In this document: positions 1 to 13,149 of the stretch, in pieces
Position numbering within the stretch: the first letter of the stretch is position 1
Layout of the letters: each line of letters opens with the position of its first letter
Assembly: GCA_032821775.1 (NCBI GenBank)
Contig: JAVLRN010000004.1
Coordinates: 2,976,001-3,040,000 of the forward strand
DNA length: 64,000 nucleotides
Reading direction: 5' to 3'
DNA from: Sanguinoderma infundibulare
Lineage: Eukaryota > Basidiomycota > Agaricomycetes > Polyporales > Polyporaceae
Notes under the pieces: model-generated
What the model saw: only the letters and a program-made list of their open reading frames with translations
Database searches by the model: none
What the model was told of the DNA's origin: nothing
Program-made: the position numbers and the translations under genes

Positions 1-1364
1 GGAGAGAACGACCGTCGAAGAAACGTTAGAACATGCTCACCTCGCGCGAAACCGAGAACGACAACGTCGTGCGCACGCCCCTTGGCAACCTGCGGGCCCG
101 CAGAGTCCGCACAGATAAACCGCCGGTAAAAAAACATCCGCAGCGCGAGTGAGCTCTTGAGAACGCAAGGGGCGGGCAAGCGGATCACTCACCTAGACCG
201 CGGGATCGGGAACATGGCTAGACCTGTACGCCAGGAGTGTGTGAAACCGCATTGAAGTGCGATCCAACGAGGAGTGGGGGACCATGTGGAGTACCAACTT
301 GCTGGCTACGGGAGGCACGCGTGCGCGATGCGTTGTCAGGAAGAAATTGGAGTGACAACGAAGGACACGACGCAGACAAGGCGCATTTGTAGTCCGACTC
401 GAAGCGAGCGTTTCTGAGAGGACAGCGGACATTGACCAGAGCTCCAGACTCGCATCGAGTCCGACGGTGCTCATGACGCGCGCGCAAAGCTGTGCTAGCG
501 GAACGGCTCGCAAAATTAGGGCGCCTATGCTCCTCTGCTGTACTGGACGTTCGGAGCGCCCGTCGTGTCAAAACAGCTCAGCCAGCGCCCCGGTAGCAAA
601 TGTGAAAGAGGACAGCCCAAGAAGGGGGTCATGGATATGTAGGCACAGCAGAAGGCAACTTGGGTTCCGAAAAGAACGTCGAGGAGCTCCTGAGATCCAT
701 GCGTTCCTGAGCTCTACGTGAAGGGTGTCCATGCAGCCTGAGTAGTAGTAAGCACGCCGCTGGTACTGCAGAGGGAAGTGGCACACATATCTCAAACAAG
801 GCGGTGCTAACAAAGTTCCGTCCAACAGACAAGTCTCAAGCAGAACGCACAGGACTCACCACACTGGTCGGCGATGCCAAGTCCGGAGACGACCAGATTC
901 AAAGCGAACTTGGCTTTCAGATCGCCCAGGAGGCTGCTGAGAACCACACGCTGGTAATCAACCCGCCATGGAATTTCTTGTCTGGGGAACGTCTCCCGAC
1001 GTCACCACGCCCGAGGCGCACCAGTCCAGGACATATTGACCTGCCATAACGAGCGCAAATTTGACACCAAGCGAACCAAGCTCGACGAACGAACCGGACA
1101 TCCCCCCACCCAAACGAGGTTCATGAAGATATGACAGCATCCCGAGCAGGTATGGATCTTCGTTTCCCCACCTGATGCGGCGCCGGGCGGAGCCCATATC
1201 CGCGCCGCTCGGGCCTAACACTCGCATCATCCGCACCGGGCAAGCCCGTTTCCTCTCCTGTTCGCAAAAGCCAGCCGGACTTTGCAACGTCGGTTCTCGA
1301 GGGTCTCGAATTTCTCATTCCGCCTTTCTGCAAGGGCTGTGATCATCCCCAGGATACGCTATCG

Positions 1365-1382
1365 CAGCAGCAGCAGCAGCAG
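1365..1382. repeat. CAG microsatellite, six units
   Basis: Six perfect CAG units in non-coding sequence. Confidence 0.9.
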
Positions 1383-1524
1383 GAGCACCCGAATCGACGC
1401 GCTTTCTCCAAAATGAAACGCAAGCGCCCGCCCTCGCGCAGCTGGACCGCGGGACGAAGCCACAGATATCCCAGCGAAGCACACGGTCCCCGCCCAAGGA
1501 AGCGTCGAAGCTCGAGGGACGAAA

Positions 1525-1552
1525 AACAGAACAGAACAGAACAGAACAGAAC
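1525..1552. repeat. ACAGA microsatellite
   Basis: About five consecutive ACAGA units in sequence with no supported gene. Confidence 0.9.
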
Positions 1553-2674
1553 CACCGCACCACCACGAGAACCGGAGAACCCGAGTACGGGCGCGCGGTG
1601 GCGGCGCATGCAATCGCAGCAGCTGCCGCGTCGAACGCGTCCGAGAATTCGCTTCGCCGCCGCGATGATGCATCCTGCGTCCAGGACATCTTGCAGGAGC
1701 CCCTGCCAGGGATCCGGCGCACAATCAGCCTGCGGCTCGCGAGCCGCCGCAATTCGAGTTCGCGAACGGGATATACGGGCATGGAAGCGAACTGCGGGCG
1801 AGGCAGGAGAACTGGAGAACCCCGCCCTCCGAGCTCGTCTGCCGTAAACGTCGAACGCTCAGGCGCGCGCGTGTGGGTCCCGATCGCAGCCAGGCCAGGA
1901 CCGCGACATGTGTCTGCGAGCGCAAGCTTGTATGAAGCTTACCGTCATCCAAGCTCCTTCCAGCTGTGAGACAAAGCGCAAGAGGACAGGGTGCACGTTC
2001 AGGCTAGACATGATTTTGGATTCATGCCTGGTAGCAAGTAGCAGGCCAAATATCCGCATATCCATCTGTCCTACAAGGTACAAAGGAACGCGGGCCAGCT
2101 GCCACGATCGGGGTCTTCTCGTGTGATAATGAAATCGATCGTTTAATCACCCGAATCTAGAAGACCGAGACGGATATCCGTCCGTCCACCCAAGGAACCC
2201 AGAAGGGAGCCGAGATAGCCCTGCGAAGACGTACACCACGTCGCTGGGGATCGCCTGCTGCAGAACGTTCCCGAGGACCTTTGTCCATGGATGGACGTCC
2301 TCTCTGACAGACCACGCCGGGGCGGCCCAAGCGGGAAAGCCAGCGGCGAAGGTCGCGGAGCGGATCGCGCGTACGGGACTAGAGAATGATATCGATCGGA
2401 AGACGGTCCATTGGCACAGGGGACGGCTCGGATAGATGCTCGGAGGTGTGCGCATGCGCGCGCGCTGCACTAAAGCTGCTACGTACATGATAGTGGAATC
2501 AGTAGCGAGTGCCGAAGACGCCTGCAACGTCGGCGGCTCCCCGCGAGCACAGCCGCGATGCTACGCCTCGGAGAGCAAAAGCGGCCCGAAACAATGCTGG
2601 CCCGTCCATATCCGCTCATCCGTTTCTCCGCGGGCGAACCCGGGGTAATTGCGGCTCGGGGGCTTTCTCCAGCC

Positions 2675-2706
2675 TGGAGATGGAGATGGAGATGGAGATG
2701 AAGATG
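2675..2706. repeat. TGGAGA microsatellite
   Basis: Four perfect TGGAGA units followed by one variant unit, TGAAGA. Confidence 0.9.
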
Positions 2707-5700
2707 TGGTGCTGTTGCAGTAGCATGGGATATGCACATCGCACACGCTCCCACGACGCAAGCGACCGGGTCGCAGGACCACATCCCGAGCTGATCACTC
2801 GCCGTTTCGGGCCAAGCGGCCTTGTTCTTCAATGTCTCTCTGTCAGTCGGGTGCGTAGCACTCGGAGGGACCCTTGCAACGCGCATGGCTCGGGCTTGGT
2901 GGCGTCGTACACATGCCATTATACGGGTCGCCCAACGCCGAGGACCCAGAAAAGGGAAAGGTGACGGACTCGTACCTGAAAACCGGCTAACCGTGACCTG
3001 AATGAGGCCAAGCCCCGCGCCTCCGTCGAAAGCTCGACGCGATCGCGAAACCTTGCTGACGCGCAATGGGGCGCGCGCGTGCGTCATCGAGGCAACCCGA
3101 CTGCCACATCCGGCGACAGGGCGCGCTCCCGCGCCCGGGATCCTGTGGACAGCTCGGCGCTCGACGCTCAGCTCCGTGAGTATCGTACGTAGCTCGGAGC
3201 GAAAGGTCGTCGTGCGACGGCCAACTACGCGCGCGGGGGAGTGCCATGTCATTTCTCTGTCACCATGGGCGCGCGCGTTGACACCATCTTGAGAGAAACT
3301 GTCGGTGGGAACCGGTTCTTCAGGCTTCGCGTGCAGGGACGCGACACACGCCTGCTGTCCGCTTGCGAGTATTTCCCGAGGATGCGAGACGTGCGCACGC
3401 GTATGCAGGAGATCGTCCTGGATCCTGACGCGTCTGACGGTGACGGCAGGCAGCGTGGGGGGCGCGGCGAGGAGTCCTGTGATTCTAGGGACCAGTCAGC
3501 GGGATCAGTGGCCACGAGGGTGCAGAGTGTTTTCAACGGATGTGGCTTACCGGCTGCGGCCCACGTACGTATCCATAGTGTTCGGGCTTGATAGTGGCTG
3601 ATTCAGGGTCGATATGTTCCCCTGAAGGTTGGAAGTCGGGCTCGGACTCCGCGCCAGCCATCATACAATTGGGGCGTAAATCGGAGTGCGAAAGACGCGA
3701 CATCCCTTCGTGATACGAGGACGCGTTCACGACTGGGCTGTAAGCGATTAGCGCGCAAATGTTACACAATAGACCCAAGAGCAGACCTACATTATGTACC
3801 GGCGGGCGAGACCTTTCGAACGCCCTCCGACAGGACGGCGAGCGTGGCTGATCAAGCCTATCAGACACTGGGATACGAGTAAGGCTCTGCGCGCCCCGCG
3901 CAGGCCGAGACACACCGCTGTGATAGAGTAGTGTGTCGACGTATGTCAGGCCCAGTGCGCGACGTACGCCTGACGGTGAACTGCGAGCGTCCGCGTCTCT
4001 CGACCCCGAGTGGCCATCTCGTTCGCGCCATGTTCCGAGGCCAGAAGCACATGCAAGTAAAACGTACGCACAACCCATCCAGCTGGCGCACGAAGCGCGT
4101 TGTGCGCGCGTCCGGAAGATTGCGGCATCGCGATACATATTCTTGCATCTCCTGCACCGAGCCTGAGCATCGCGAGCGAGGAGTGTGTATGGCGGATCCG
4201 GATGGATACTTGGCGAGTCGCGACGGAGATCATGGGCGAAGCAAGTGGACGCTGGTGAACGTGTCATTGGGCCGAACTGGGAAGCATGGCGAGGATGTCT
4301 TCGCGGGCCGCGAGCCTCGTGGTGGCGGGAAAAGAGCGAATCAGGGCAGCAATGCGAGGAAGCGCCTGATTGGGGCTCGAAGACCGTTGCGAGACGCTAG
4401 GCGCAGTTAGCGCTGGGGGGAGAAGGGTTTTTGAGGAGAGTGACGTAAGGGAGTTATATTGAGGAAGGAGGAGCAAATGGAAATGAAGGCGGATCGTGTT
4501 AGATTCGACCCGAGGGACATTCAGTCGTGATCATCACCGTGATGGGCTGGGAGGGTGGAAAGGAGAGAACAGAAGAGGTATAAGAACAGGGAGGACTACG
4601 CACCGCGTGGATCGGAAAATGAGATGCGTGAGTGACGACGGAGGAAGGTCGGAAACAAACACCGTCACCCGCATAGCTACAGATGGTTGGTGTCAGTACG
4701 TGTAAGGCGCTGGAGCAGAGATGAAAAGGGGCGACGCCGTAATAGAATAGATGGGACCTTGTTGTTACATTGGACGGAAAAGACAGCAACTCGGGCTCTC
4801 ACATTATTTGCACATGCACATGACCTGGGCGGCGACTTGGACATGATGCGGGCAGATGAACAGTGGCCGAAGCCAGGTGGGGGTCATAGTGGCGAGCCAG
4901 TGCGACTGCACCTGTTGTATTGTCCGCTCTTGAGCTGCGTCTGAGAGCGTGAGAAGTAGAAATGTTGTCGTCGGGGGACGTTCGGGGACAGCCACTGCGG
5001 TTGTTGGTTGTGACTGCGGCGTGTTTGAGTGACGTGAGTTGGACGCGTCGCAGTTGCGCGTTGCGAGGCCGGCGCATTCAACACGCGCTCACATCGGATC
5101 GGCGCTGACTCGGGAATGGGTGGCTGCTGTCTGGATAACTGCTTGGCGTCATCTGTAGCGGAAGCTTGGAGGCGAAGCTTTGTACGTCTCCGGAGGCAGG
5201 GGTGCGTCAGGGTGCGTCTGATACGGGAGCCGATGCGATTCGGAGGGAGGACGGGAAGGGGACGTGTAACGGATCGGGTCGCATGGTTTGGGACTGAATG
5301 CAAAGAAGGGCGCAGAGGCGACTGCCGTCCGCATAAGGGCAATCGTCGACGGGGGACCGGGACGCGAGACGGAGCCGCGGGGCACGTTTCTAGGCCGTGG
5401 GCGATGGCAGGCGGCTGGGAGACGTCGTCTGGCACTGGACCGGGCGACGGTCGGAGCTGGGAGGCCCCCAGCGACAAGGGGGGCTTGTGTGGGGCCACGG
5501 ACGGCGGAGGGACGAGGAGATGGGCGTCCGGGGCGTGGGCGGCTGGGCGGGGCGAAGGCGGGCGAGGAGGAGTGGACGTGATGGAGCGAAGACGGGGACG
5601 GCCGTGTGCAGAAGGCTGCGAACGCTATCTGGCATCTGTGCGGACCGGGGCGAGGACGCGGAGACGCGGAGGAAGGCGACGCTGCGAGGGCCGGGCCCTG

Positions 5701-5980
5701 GGAAGGCGACCGAAGCAGGCGAGGGAATCCACAGGGAATCCGCCCCGATCTGGCAGGTGCGGCCTGCGCTGGGTGCGGGAATCGAGGATCTGGCAGAAAT
5801 CGGAATCGAAGAGGCGAGAAAGATGCCGGCTGCCACTGCCAGCTCCCTCAGCCGCCTCGCTCTCCTCCCATCCGCACAGAGTTTGTCTGGCGCACTGCCC
5901 CGGCCCATAACAACCTTACTTATTCACCGTCGCACAAGTCCGCCATGTCGCCCATTTCCGACCTTCCATCCCTCTGTCCA

Positions 5981-5986
5981 TATAAA
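5981..5986 (+). promoter_or_regulatory. probable TATA box for the gene at 6100
   Basis: TATAAA lies 119 bases before the predicted ATG at 6100 and is followed by a C/T-rich leader, as is common in fungal 5' untranslated regions. The position is consistent but there is no transcript evidence. Confidence 0.45.
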
Positions 5987-6099
5987 CCCCGTCCCCGCGC
6001 CCCTTCACCCCCTTCCCACTCCCCACCACCAGGCGCGCATTTCCCCGACCAACATCCTCCGCTCCTCTCTCCGCGCGCCCGTCCTGCAACATCATCTGC

Positions 6100-7069
6100 A
6101 TGGCCACGACGACCACTTACCACCTCCGCCCCGTCTCTGCCATGACCCGCTCGACTTCTCCCACTGCAAGCACATCCACCGTCAGCGACCGCAGCCCTCC
6201 TCCGCTTGGTGCGCACCATCCGCCCTCCAAGGCTATGCTCCCGCCCGCGACCTCTAGCTTCTCGCCCATCCCCACGTCCGCGCGTCCCCGACGCCCACTA
6301 TCGCCAACATCCCTTCGAGGTGAGTACTCTGCCACATTCATACACCATGCCATATCGAGTTGACATCGCGCCCGACCTAGATGTCGATATTCCTCTTGAC
6401 CCCGAGCGTGCCTTCGCCGCACGTGGAAAATATCCTGTCCCCCCGACAGGACATGAGCTCATGGCTCTCTTCCCTCCCGCGCCGCCCATGATTCGCCTTG
6501 GGTCCACGAGCGGCTTCTTCGAGCGTGAAGAGCGCAAGTTCTTCGCACAAGCAGGCAAAGAGATCGTTCGCGTCCGCCTAGAAATCGACTCCGCCCTCGG
6601 ACACGGCGGAGGCGGAGGTGGAGGGGGCGGCCCTATTCCCCCACCTCCCGGACACATGCCATTTAACCCGTCCCCGCACCTCCACCATGCTCGCCCCCAC
6701 TCCCATTCTCACCCACCACCACCCCCGCCCCATCCTGATCGCGCGCCACCTTCTGCGCACACCCCTCTTCCGCCGCCGCCGCCGCCGCCACCACATGCCA
6801 CCTCTCCGCGCTCTCATCTCAATCCGGCTGCCTTCCCCGCTCCTTCCCCACCAGTTGGCTCTCCCATGGGTCCTCCCCCGGTCCCCACCGGTCCGGCCCA
6901 CCCTGGATATCCCATCAGCCGCCCACCCGACCTCGAGCGGAACCCTGGAGGTGGAAGCGAGGCGATGGTTATCGAAGACGACGATGACGACAACGCCTGG
7001 CGGCGCCCGACTCCCCACAACGCCCGCCGACGGGCGGGAAAGCACACGCGGAGGGTAATCGTCAAGTAA
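6100..7069 (+). CDS. Pro/His-rich protein of unknown function
   Basis: Two exons, 6100-6319 and 6381-7069, joined by a 61 nt GTGAGT...CTAG intron, give 302 residues. The N-terminal third is Ser/Thr/Pro-rich. The second exon opens with an ordered, charged stretch (DVDIPLDPERAFAARGKYP, then FFEREERKFFAQAGKE), then a run of nine glycines, a long Pro/His-rich tract, an acidic patch (EDDDDD) and a basic C-terminus. I recognise no domain. The conserved-looking block after the intron and the clean splice argue that it is real. A nuclear protein would fit the acidic and basic tail, but that is inference. The first ATG after the TATA box was taken as start; an in-frame ATG follows at residue 15. Confidence 0.7.
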
Positions 7070-9035
7070 GGTGCGGAGCACAACCTTTTGGGAGTTCGGG
7101 AATCCGTTGCCGGTTGCCTGTTGCTTGCGGAGACCTCGGTTGAGCTGGACTCGCGGCCTGGATGCTCAGATGTTGAGAGCGTTGCCGATGCATCCTGCGA
7201 GCGCAGAGGTTGGCGCTTTCCGATTCATGACCACCGTTCTGAATGGCACATTTCGCTCGCCGTGCCCCCATTCAATGACGGCAATGCGACGCCTATTGTC
7301 CTCCACAGCAACTCTCCAGCCACGCTCCGCGCGCACGGCTTTCGCGCCGTATGGCCTGCACCCACAATCGACTCTATTGCATCACACCCCATGCAGACTC
7401 GTTCACCCACATCGCCCCGCACCGCAACCACCAGGGGACAAGTTGGAAGTTCGTGCCGAGTTCAGGACATGTCCACATCCTTTGGGATGACGCGATCGCG
7501 ACATAGCCCGAATGTGCGGCGACGATCGACACCCGCACAGGCGTTGCATATAGCCCAATCGAGGACTCAGGGTCCGAACAGCCCACCGCAGCCGGCGTCG
7601 TGCTCGTGGTGGGCGTGCTTGTAAAGCTTAACGTATAGAAGCTCGCCGTAGTTATGAAGCCCCCAGTGTTTCCATCATGGACCATCCCACGCCTTGCGCC
7701 CCTTCTCACCCCCATGTATGTTATGCCACCCTTACGTCCGCCTGTTAATGATGATCCATCACGTGTCGAAACGAAACGTTGGGTGACACAACGTACGCCG
7801 GATGATCGGCGTTTGTCGTGCGTTAACGCATACGCTCCGATGCCCATCGCGCGCCGCCACAGCACGAGCTCACGCCCGAGACGATTCAGACATGCAGTTG
7901 CTCTCTTTGACCAGAGCGTACCGCCCTTGGCGATGAGTCCTATCATCATCGGATCACTCGACGAGCAAGATTAAACTCGCCCGCGAGTAGGTACGTTGTT
8001 GCTTGTTCGAGATGCGTGTGGCACGTCAGCGGCGCAGCGAGCGGGATGCGGAATGTCTTGAAGCTTCTTCAAAGTTGACGGACATGTATCCTACTTAACT
8101 TCCCGACTCATACCCGTCCGACGCGTGCGGTCCTCAGCGCGCCGCAGTCAGACATGAAACATACGGCCGCTTGCGCCCACACCATATATTGGACCCAATC
8201 GCCCGACATGAACATGAAAAACACGCTGCTCGTGCCAGCTCGTGGTTCATCTCGCCCTTCATAGCTACACGGTTACGTACACCGGAATCTGTACAGGCTT
8301 CAAATTCGAGCTCCCCGTCGCAGCTATGAACGCGGCAGGCTCGGAGTGGGGGCCGGAGAGCCCCTAACGACTATAGCAAACTAACCTCGAACCTTACCGC
8401 ATCTGCACCCGCGTACAATGTCAACCGCGATCGACGTCGACCATTCACCATCTGTATGCAGTCGCCGTCACCAAGAACGACAGGAGTCGCGATCGAGCCC
8501 ATCGACCGTCACCACACGACCGCGTCGGGGAGCCACAGCGATCCTCCACTCCATACATCGAGATCTTGCCCGGGCAAATGCGAGATCTGTTGCCGCGCAC
8601 CCCCCAACGAAACTGTTAAGCGATAGTACAGTATATGCAGTCGCAACACCCTCCCGCTGTACGCACCTTACTTACGCCATACCCTCGGCAGGACCCTCGG
8701 GAGCGTGCGCCCGAACTCCCCGTAGTACGCCCTCGACTCTGCCAGCTGCCTCTGCAGCACCGCTGCTGATCACGATCGGCGGCCCGCCAGATCAGGCAGG
8801 CCAAGACGACAGACGGGAGTCAGCGCGAACTCTTCCGAGTCCAGCCTGTGCCTGTGCGCGCGCCCTTCCGAAGGTGTCGTCGCACCCACACCAACGCTCC
8901 GTAGAGCTGGGTTCGGAACGGACTCGCGAGTTCGAGCCGGCGGAGCGGAGCGGACGGGATGATGGATGGTCTTGGTCCTGAGCTAAGTACGCCGAGCAGC
9001 AGTTGGGTATGCGTGCGCAGACCACGGTGATGACT

Positions 9036-9072
9036 TCGTTCGTTCGTTCATTCATTCATTCATTCATTCATC
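9036..9072. repeat. TTCG/TTCA tetranucleotide microsatellite
   Basis: Three CGTT units run directly into six ATTC units in non-coding sequence. Confidence 0.9.
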
Positions 9073-10495
9073 CCGATTCCAGAGTCCCGATTCCCGCTTC
9101 CCGAGCCCCGTGCAATCGTTCTTTCTGTCATGCATCGGAGGCGTACACATACGCCATACGCATATCCAGCTTGCAAGATGCATGAGGCATGCCGAGGACC
9201 GCCTGCGCGGCCGCCGAGGCTTCGCCTACGTTCTACGCTCTTCCTCGCCCGTCGTCCGCGCGCACTCCGATGATAGCACGCATCGCCTTGCCAGCGAGGT
9301 CGGAAGCGAGCCCGTTCGCTCCGAACCTTGCCTTGCCTGCTGCTGCACAACGTCGACGACCGGGTGCTGCCAGTGCCAGTGCCAGTGCTCGGAACTACCC
9401 AGGATCTGAGAGAGCCCGGCGAGGCGGCGACGCTACGGATGATCCTCGAAGGTGCACGACGGTCGAAAACTGACAATCTGGCGCATGGGCCCGGAGATTG
9501 GCGAGGAGCTCGACTTCCAGCGACGTCGGAAGATCCTAGGGATGCTGCACGTATGTATACTGTATATCGTCCGAACACGCAATATATCCGCCGACGTCAT
9601 CGCATTGGTCGAGGGGGCTGTCGACGATCAATCGACATCTGAGGCCTGAGGACCGACTCCGACCGTTGGGTGAACCGGCGACCTGGGATGGGAACATATC
9701 GTGTCAGTGACCCATCGCCTCTCTCAGGAACGAAGACATCTACCTATTGCGTTTCGCACGCACCTGTCCAGCAGATCGACGGCGAGCTCAGCCCTCTGAG
9801 CCTGTGCCTAGCGAGCTTGTGAATGGGGCAGACATGAAGGGTCAAATTCGCCTACCAGGTTCTATAGCTTATTACAGTTCGAATCAAGGACCGCGAAAAG
9901 GGGCCGTACAGCGAACGCTGCACTTTTTTTCTTTCCACACACCGTTTTCGGAGCCGGCGGAATCCAGAAGGCATGGGCATCGGCCGACGCCCACTTCTCG
10001 TGCGCAGACTGCTGCCACGCTCGTCATCCGACGCCCTGTGCGCTCCAGAAGCCCGTTCGTCTTGATCAGCACATACTCCGACCGTTTTCCAGACGGTTCT
10101 CTATGAGCGCGGGACTGCGGGACGGAAGGCGAGTGGCGAGTGCTGCCGCGCACGGGTCAGGACTTCCAGACCCGTACATGTATATTTTCGCGATCCGCTT
10201 TCGCATGATATCGTGTACGTGCAGTTCGCACCCGTCCGTGGCACTCACTTCAAGCCCTCCTGGCGATTCGCCAGGACGCCAACGCAGTGCGTCATGCGCC
10301 AGCGCGGCCAGCCACACCATCCCCACCGCGCGCGCCCCCGCGAGCTCGGTGTCAATACTACGCGCAGAATGTCCGCGGGCCTGCGTTGCGCGAAGCTACC
10401 GTATCGCGATATCGCGCGCGGGGGGAATGAACGTGCTAGCGCACGGAAGCAATGTGAGCCCTTCCTTCCGTCCGCAAATATCCAGCGCCTTGTGC

Positions 10496-10521
10496 GCGCA
10501 CGCACGCACGCACGCACGCAC
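10496..10521. repeat. CGCA tetranucleotide microsatellite
   Basis: About five perfect CGCA units preceded by a short GC dinucleotide stretch. Confidence 0.9.
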
Positions 10522-13113
10522 CGGCGCAATGGAGCCTTTGCCGGCCAAGGCTACTCACAAAACCCGTAATCAGCAGCACGCCCCGGGCTCACGAGTGCTG
10601 CCTTGGAGGAACGCGGAAGCAAAGCAGGGCGCCGCAGCGCACCCGTCGATCGGGGTTACCTAGGTCGGCGCTGCTGCACGTACGTACGAGCGTACGGTAT
10701 AGCAGGCGGATAGGCAGCGAACGCCCTCGCCCGGGGTCACATCGGACGCGGGGGGGACCTGGACCTGAACTCTGAGCGCATACGGTGATGGATTGCAAGG
10801 CTCGCGTACAGTTACTCACCGGTATCTCGCGAGCGGGGCTGGCAGGGGCACGAAGGAACCTAAACGCAGATAACGCCCTCCCGCGGTTCAGAGAGGCGAG
10901 GCGTGCACGCACGCAGGCGGAGTCGGAGGGGAAGCTTCGGGATATCCTTATCAAGGGGCCCCCTTGCGACGGAAGGCTGTCTGCCGACACGACACGCTGG
11001 CGACGCTGACTCCGCGAGCGGGGCTGGCGAGGTTGGTTGCGGTGTCAGGAGCGTTAACGTGAAGTCGGCGCGATCGAACAGTCGCGACGGAACCCCATTC
11101 GAAACCGACAGGAGGGGCAGGTGGGAGGCCGTGGGAGGAGGTTGTTCGGCAGCGGTGGAGGCTCGAGGGCCAGGAGGCAGCGTTCGGGCAGTGCCTGAGC
11201 CTGGGAAGCGAGCGAGCGAGCGAGTACAGGACCTGTCGAGTCAGTGTCGAGTAAGCACAAGAGCCCGAGCAGCTGAGTGAGGACGTCGACTTTCCCAAAA
11301 AGTTTGATCGGTATTGCACATGCCCCTTCTGGACACGAACCAATCGCATTGCAATATGACCGGATGCGCACACGACCCGTGCACGTCCCGAGCGTCGGTT
11401 TGTCAGGCAGCGGGCGGGCGCGATGGTGTTTGTACGTCTGAGGAACGGGCGACGGGGGGTTCCAGAAGGGGGACGTGCGCTGCTACGTCGGAGACAGCCG
11501 TCAAAGTGGACGCAAAACCCCGCGCCGCGTGTGGGCGAGCGGGCTGGTTGGACAGGGCCAAGCGAGTTAGTGCCCTGGAGCTTTGGACGGTCAAAGGCCA
11601 TAGTACACCATCGATGGCAAGCGCCGAGCGCATCCGGCAACCATCCCAGGGCCCTTCGGTCCGAGTTCCCCGCCTCAATCGCGATAACCTATTGGCTACC
11701 CTAGCGAGACGTCATCCGCTCAGCGCGCGTACGTACGCTGAGGCGGAGACGGGAGGAAGCGGGAAGAAGCTGCGAAGGCCGGAAGAGATGCATGGAAGCG
11801 CGCCGCGGAATGTCCGGTATGCGAGTTCGAGTTCGGGGACAGAAGAGGAGAAAAGAAGCCGGCGAGGCAGAAAAGGCCCGCGCGAATGAGCAAGGGACAA
11901 AGAACGGCCAGAGGGCGCGAGTACCCACCGCTGCTGACCGTACCTGCGCCCGCCCTTCGCCACGGCCGAGAATCAAAGAAATCGAGAAGAGCGGAGCCAC
12001 CCGTCGACCATCGCGAAGCCCCGCTGGAGTTGGAAGACGGATTGCAGAGCCCAGAACCGTGGCGGCGATTCATTGTCCGCCAGCATAAGGTGCGGTGGGA
12101 ATCAGCTGCGCTTGGAGTCCTGGAATCCGAGAATACTGAGGCTGGAAGGGTACTGCTTCCGGCCGTCGTGAGTTTGCGAGTGCTTGCAGGACACACCACG
12201 GTGCCATGGCATTGGTCGTCCTGTACGGCATCATTGGGCTGCAGACTTGTGCCGTTCCCAGGCTATTCACGCCTGCACAATTTTCGTGCCAAGTGTGGAC
12301 CAAGGGGTACCGTATGCGAGCACCGAACACAAGAGCAAGGGGCGGGGCGCGCCTCGGCCGCAGAGGTTCCTGCAACCTTCAGGGTCTGTTCTTCGCCGAG
12401 TTGGGTGCTACGCAAACCAGCTGCGGAAACCGAACGTTGGCGGGGTCGGGAGTAGCATCCGTACGGCGGCGTGAGACGTCCTGAAAGCAAACGCCTGAGA
12501 TCGACAGCCCTTGGGCGGATGTTCGCCATGGTATAGATTGAACCTGTCATCCATACGGCCAAGTGAGGTGCCACCAGCATCGGCGGTCGTATGAGCCCTG
12601 TATAGAAGCGCAGGCACCAAGATCCTACGTTAGCCCCGATGCGGCGCGGGCTAGGATCGAGAGACCGCTACAGCACCGGCGATGGGCACCCGAGCAGAAC
12701 CACTCGGAAGCAGCGGCAACCAGACCGCAAGCGTTGGAGGAGGGACAAGTGCCCGAGATCGACACCGCCGCGCCTGCTCGGGTTCGTGGTTATCACCGAA
12801 AACGCCACAAAGCGGCCGCGATGCTTGCTTACACCCGGCCGCTAACGTCAGTTCATTGCCGCCGCCAGATTCAAGGGCCCGAGTTACGACGCACCTTGGC
12901 CCGGTAAATGAATCTCCTCGGCAAACGCACGATCTACGTCGGCGGTGGAACGTAGACGAGCCAAGCCCGCTGGTCAATGATCTAGGCTAATTCCTCGATC
13001 GAACGCTCCGCGACTTCCTAGCGGCAGATAAATTGAACGCCGAGCCGTCGTGGAGCCGGCGAATTGCGCGACACGTCCACCAAGATCAAGACGGCATTCG
13101 ATACAAGGCGCAC

Positions 13114-13149
13114 GGCGTCGGGCGTCGGGCGTCGGGCGTCGGGCGTCGC
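13114..13149. repeat. GCGTCGG heptamer tandem repeat
   Basis: Five consecutive copies of the heptamer GCGTCGG. A heptamer period would shift frame if translated, consistent with non-coding DNA. Confidence 0.9.

Larger units (their letters stand above)
1..6099. other. gene-poor region, no confident gene
   Basis: Open frames occur on both strands but they are Arg/Ser/Ala/Gly-rich products of high-GC sequence, overlap each other, and show no family motif or convincing exon-intron structure. Between about 5380 and 5720 the plus strand is strongly G-rich and gives Gly/Arg-rich frames. Three short microsatellites lie here and are listed separately. The last 120 bases are the promoter and leader of the gene starting at 6100. 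Confidence 0.6.

Noticed and set aside
3533..4267. 244-codon minus frame
   Set aside because: Composition is that of random GC-rich sequence and no motif, splice pattern or promoter was seen.
5116..6257. Long overlapping plus-strand frames of 264 and 286 codons
   Set aside because: Gly/Arg-rich translations of a G-rich strand, overlapping in different frames, with no splice logic; the second runs into the leader of the gene at 6100.
7374..7949. 191-codon minus frame with Thr/Ser-rich text
   Set aside because: Looked briefly like a secreted Ser/Thr-rich protein, but no signal peptide, matching exon or family was found.
10951..11640. 229-codon minus frame
   Set aside because: Overlaps several other frames of similar length on both strands and has no recognisable features.
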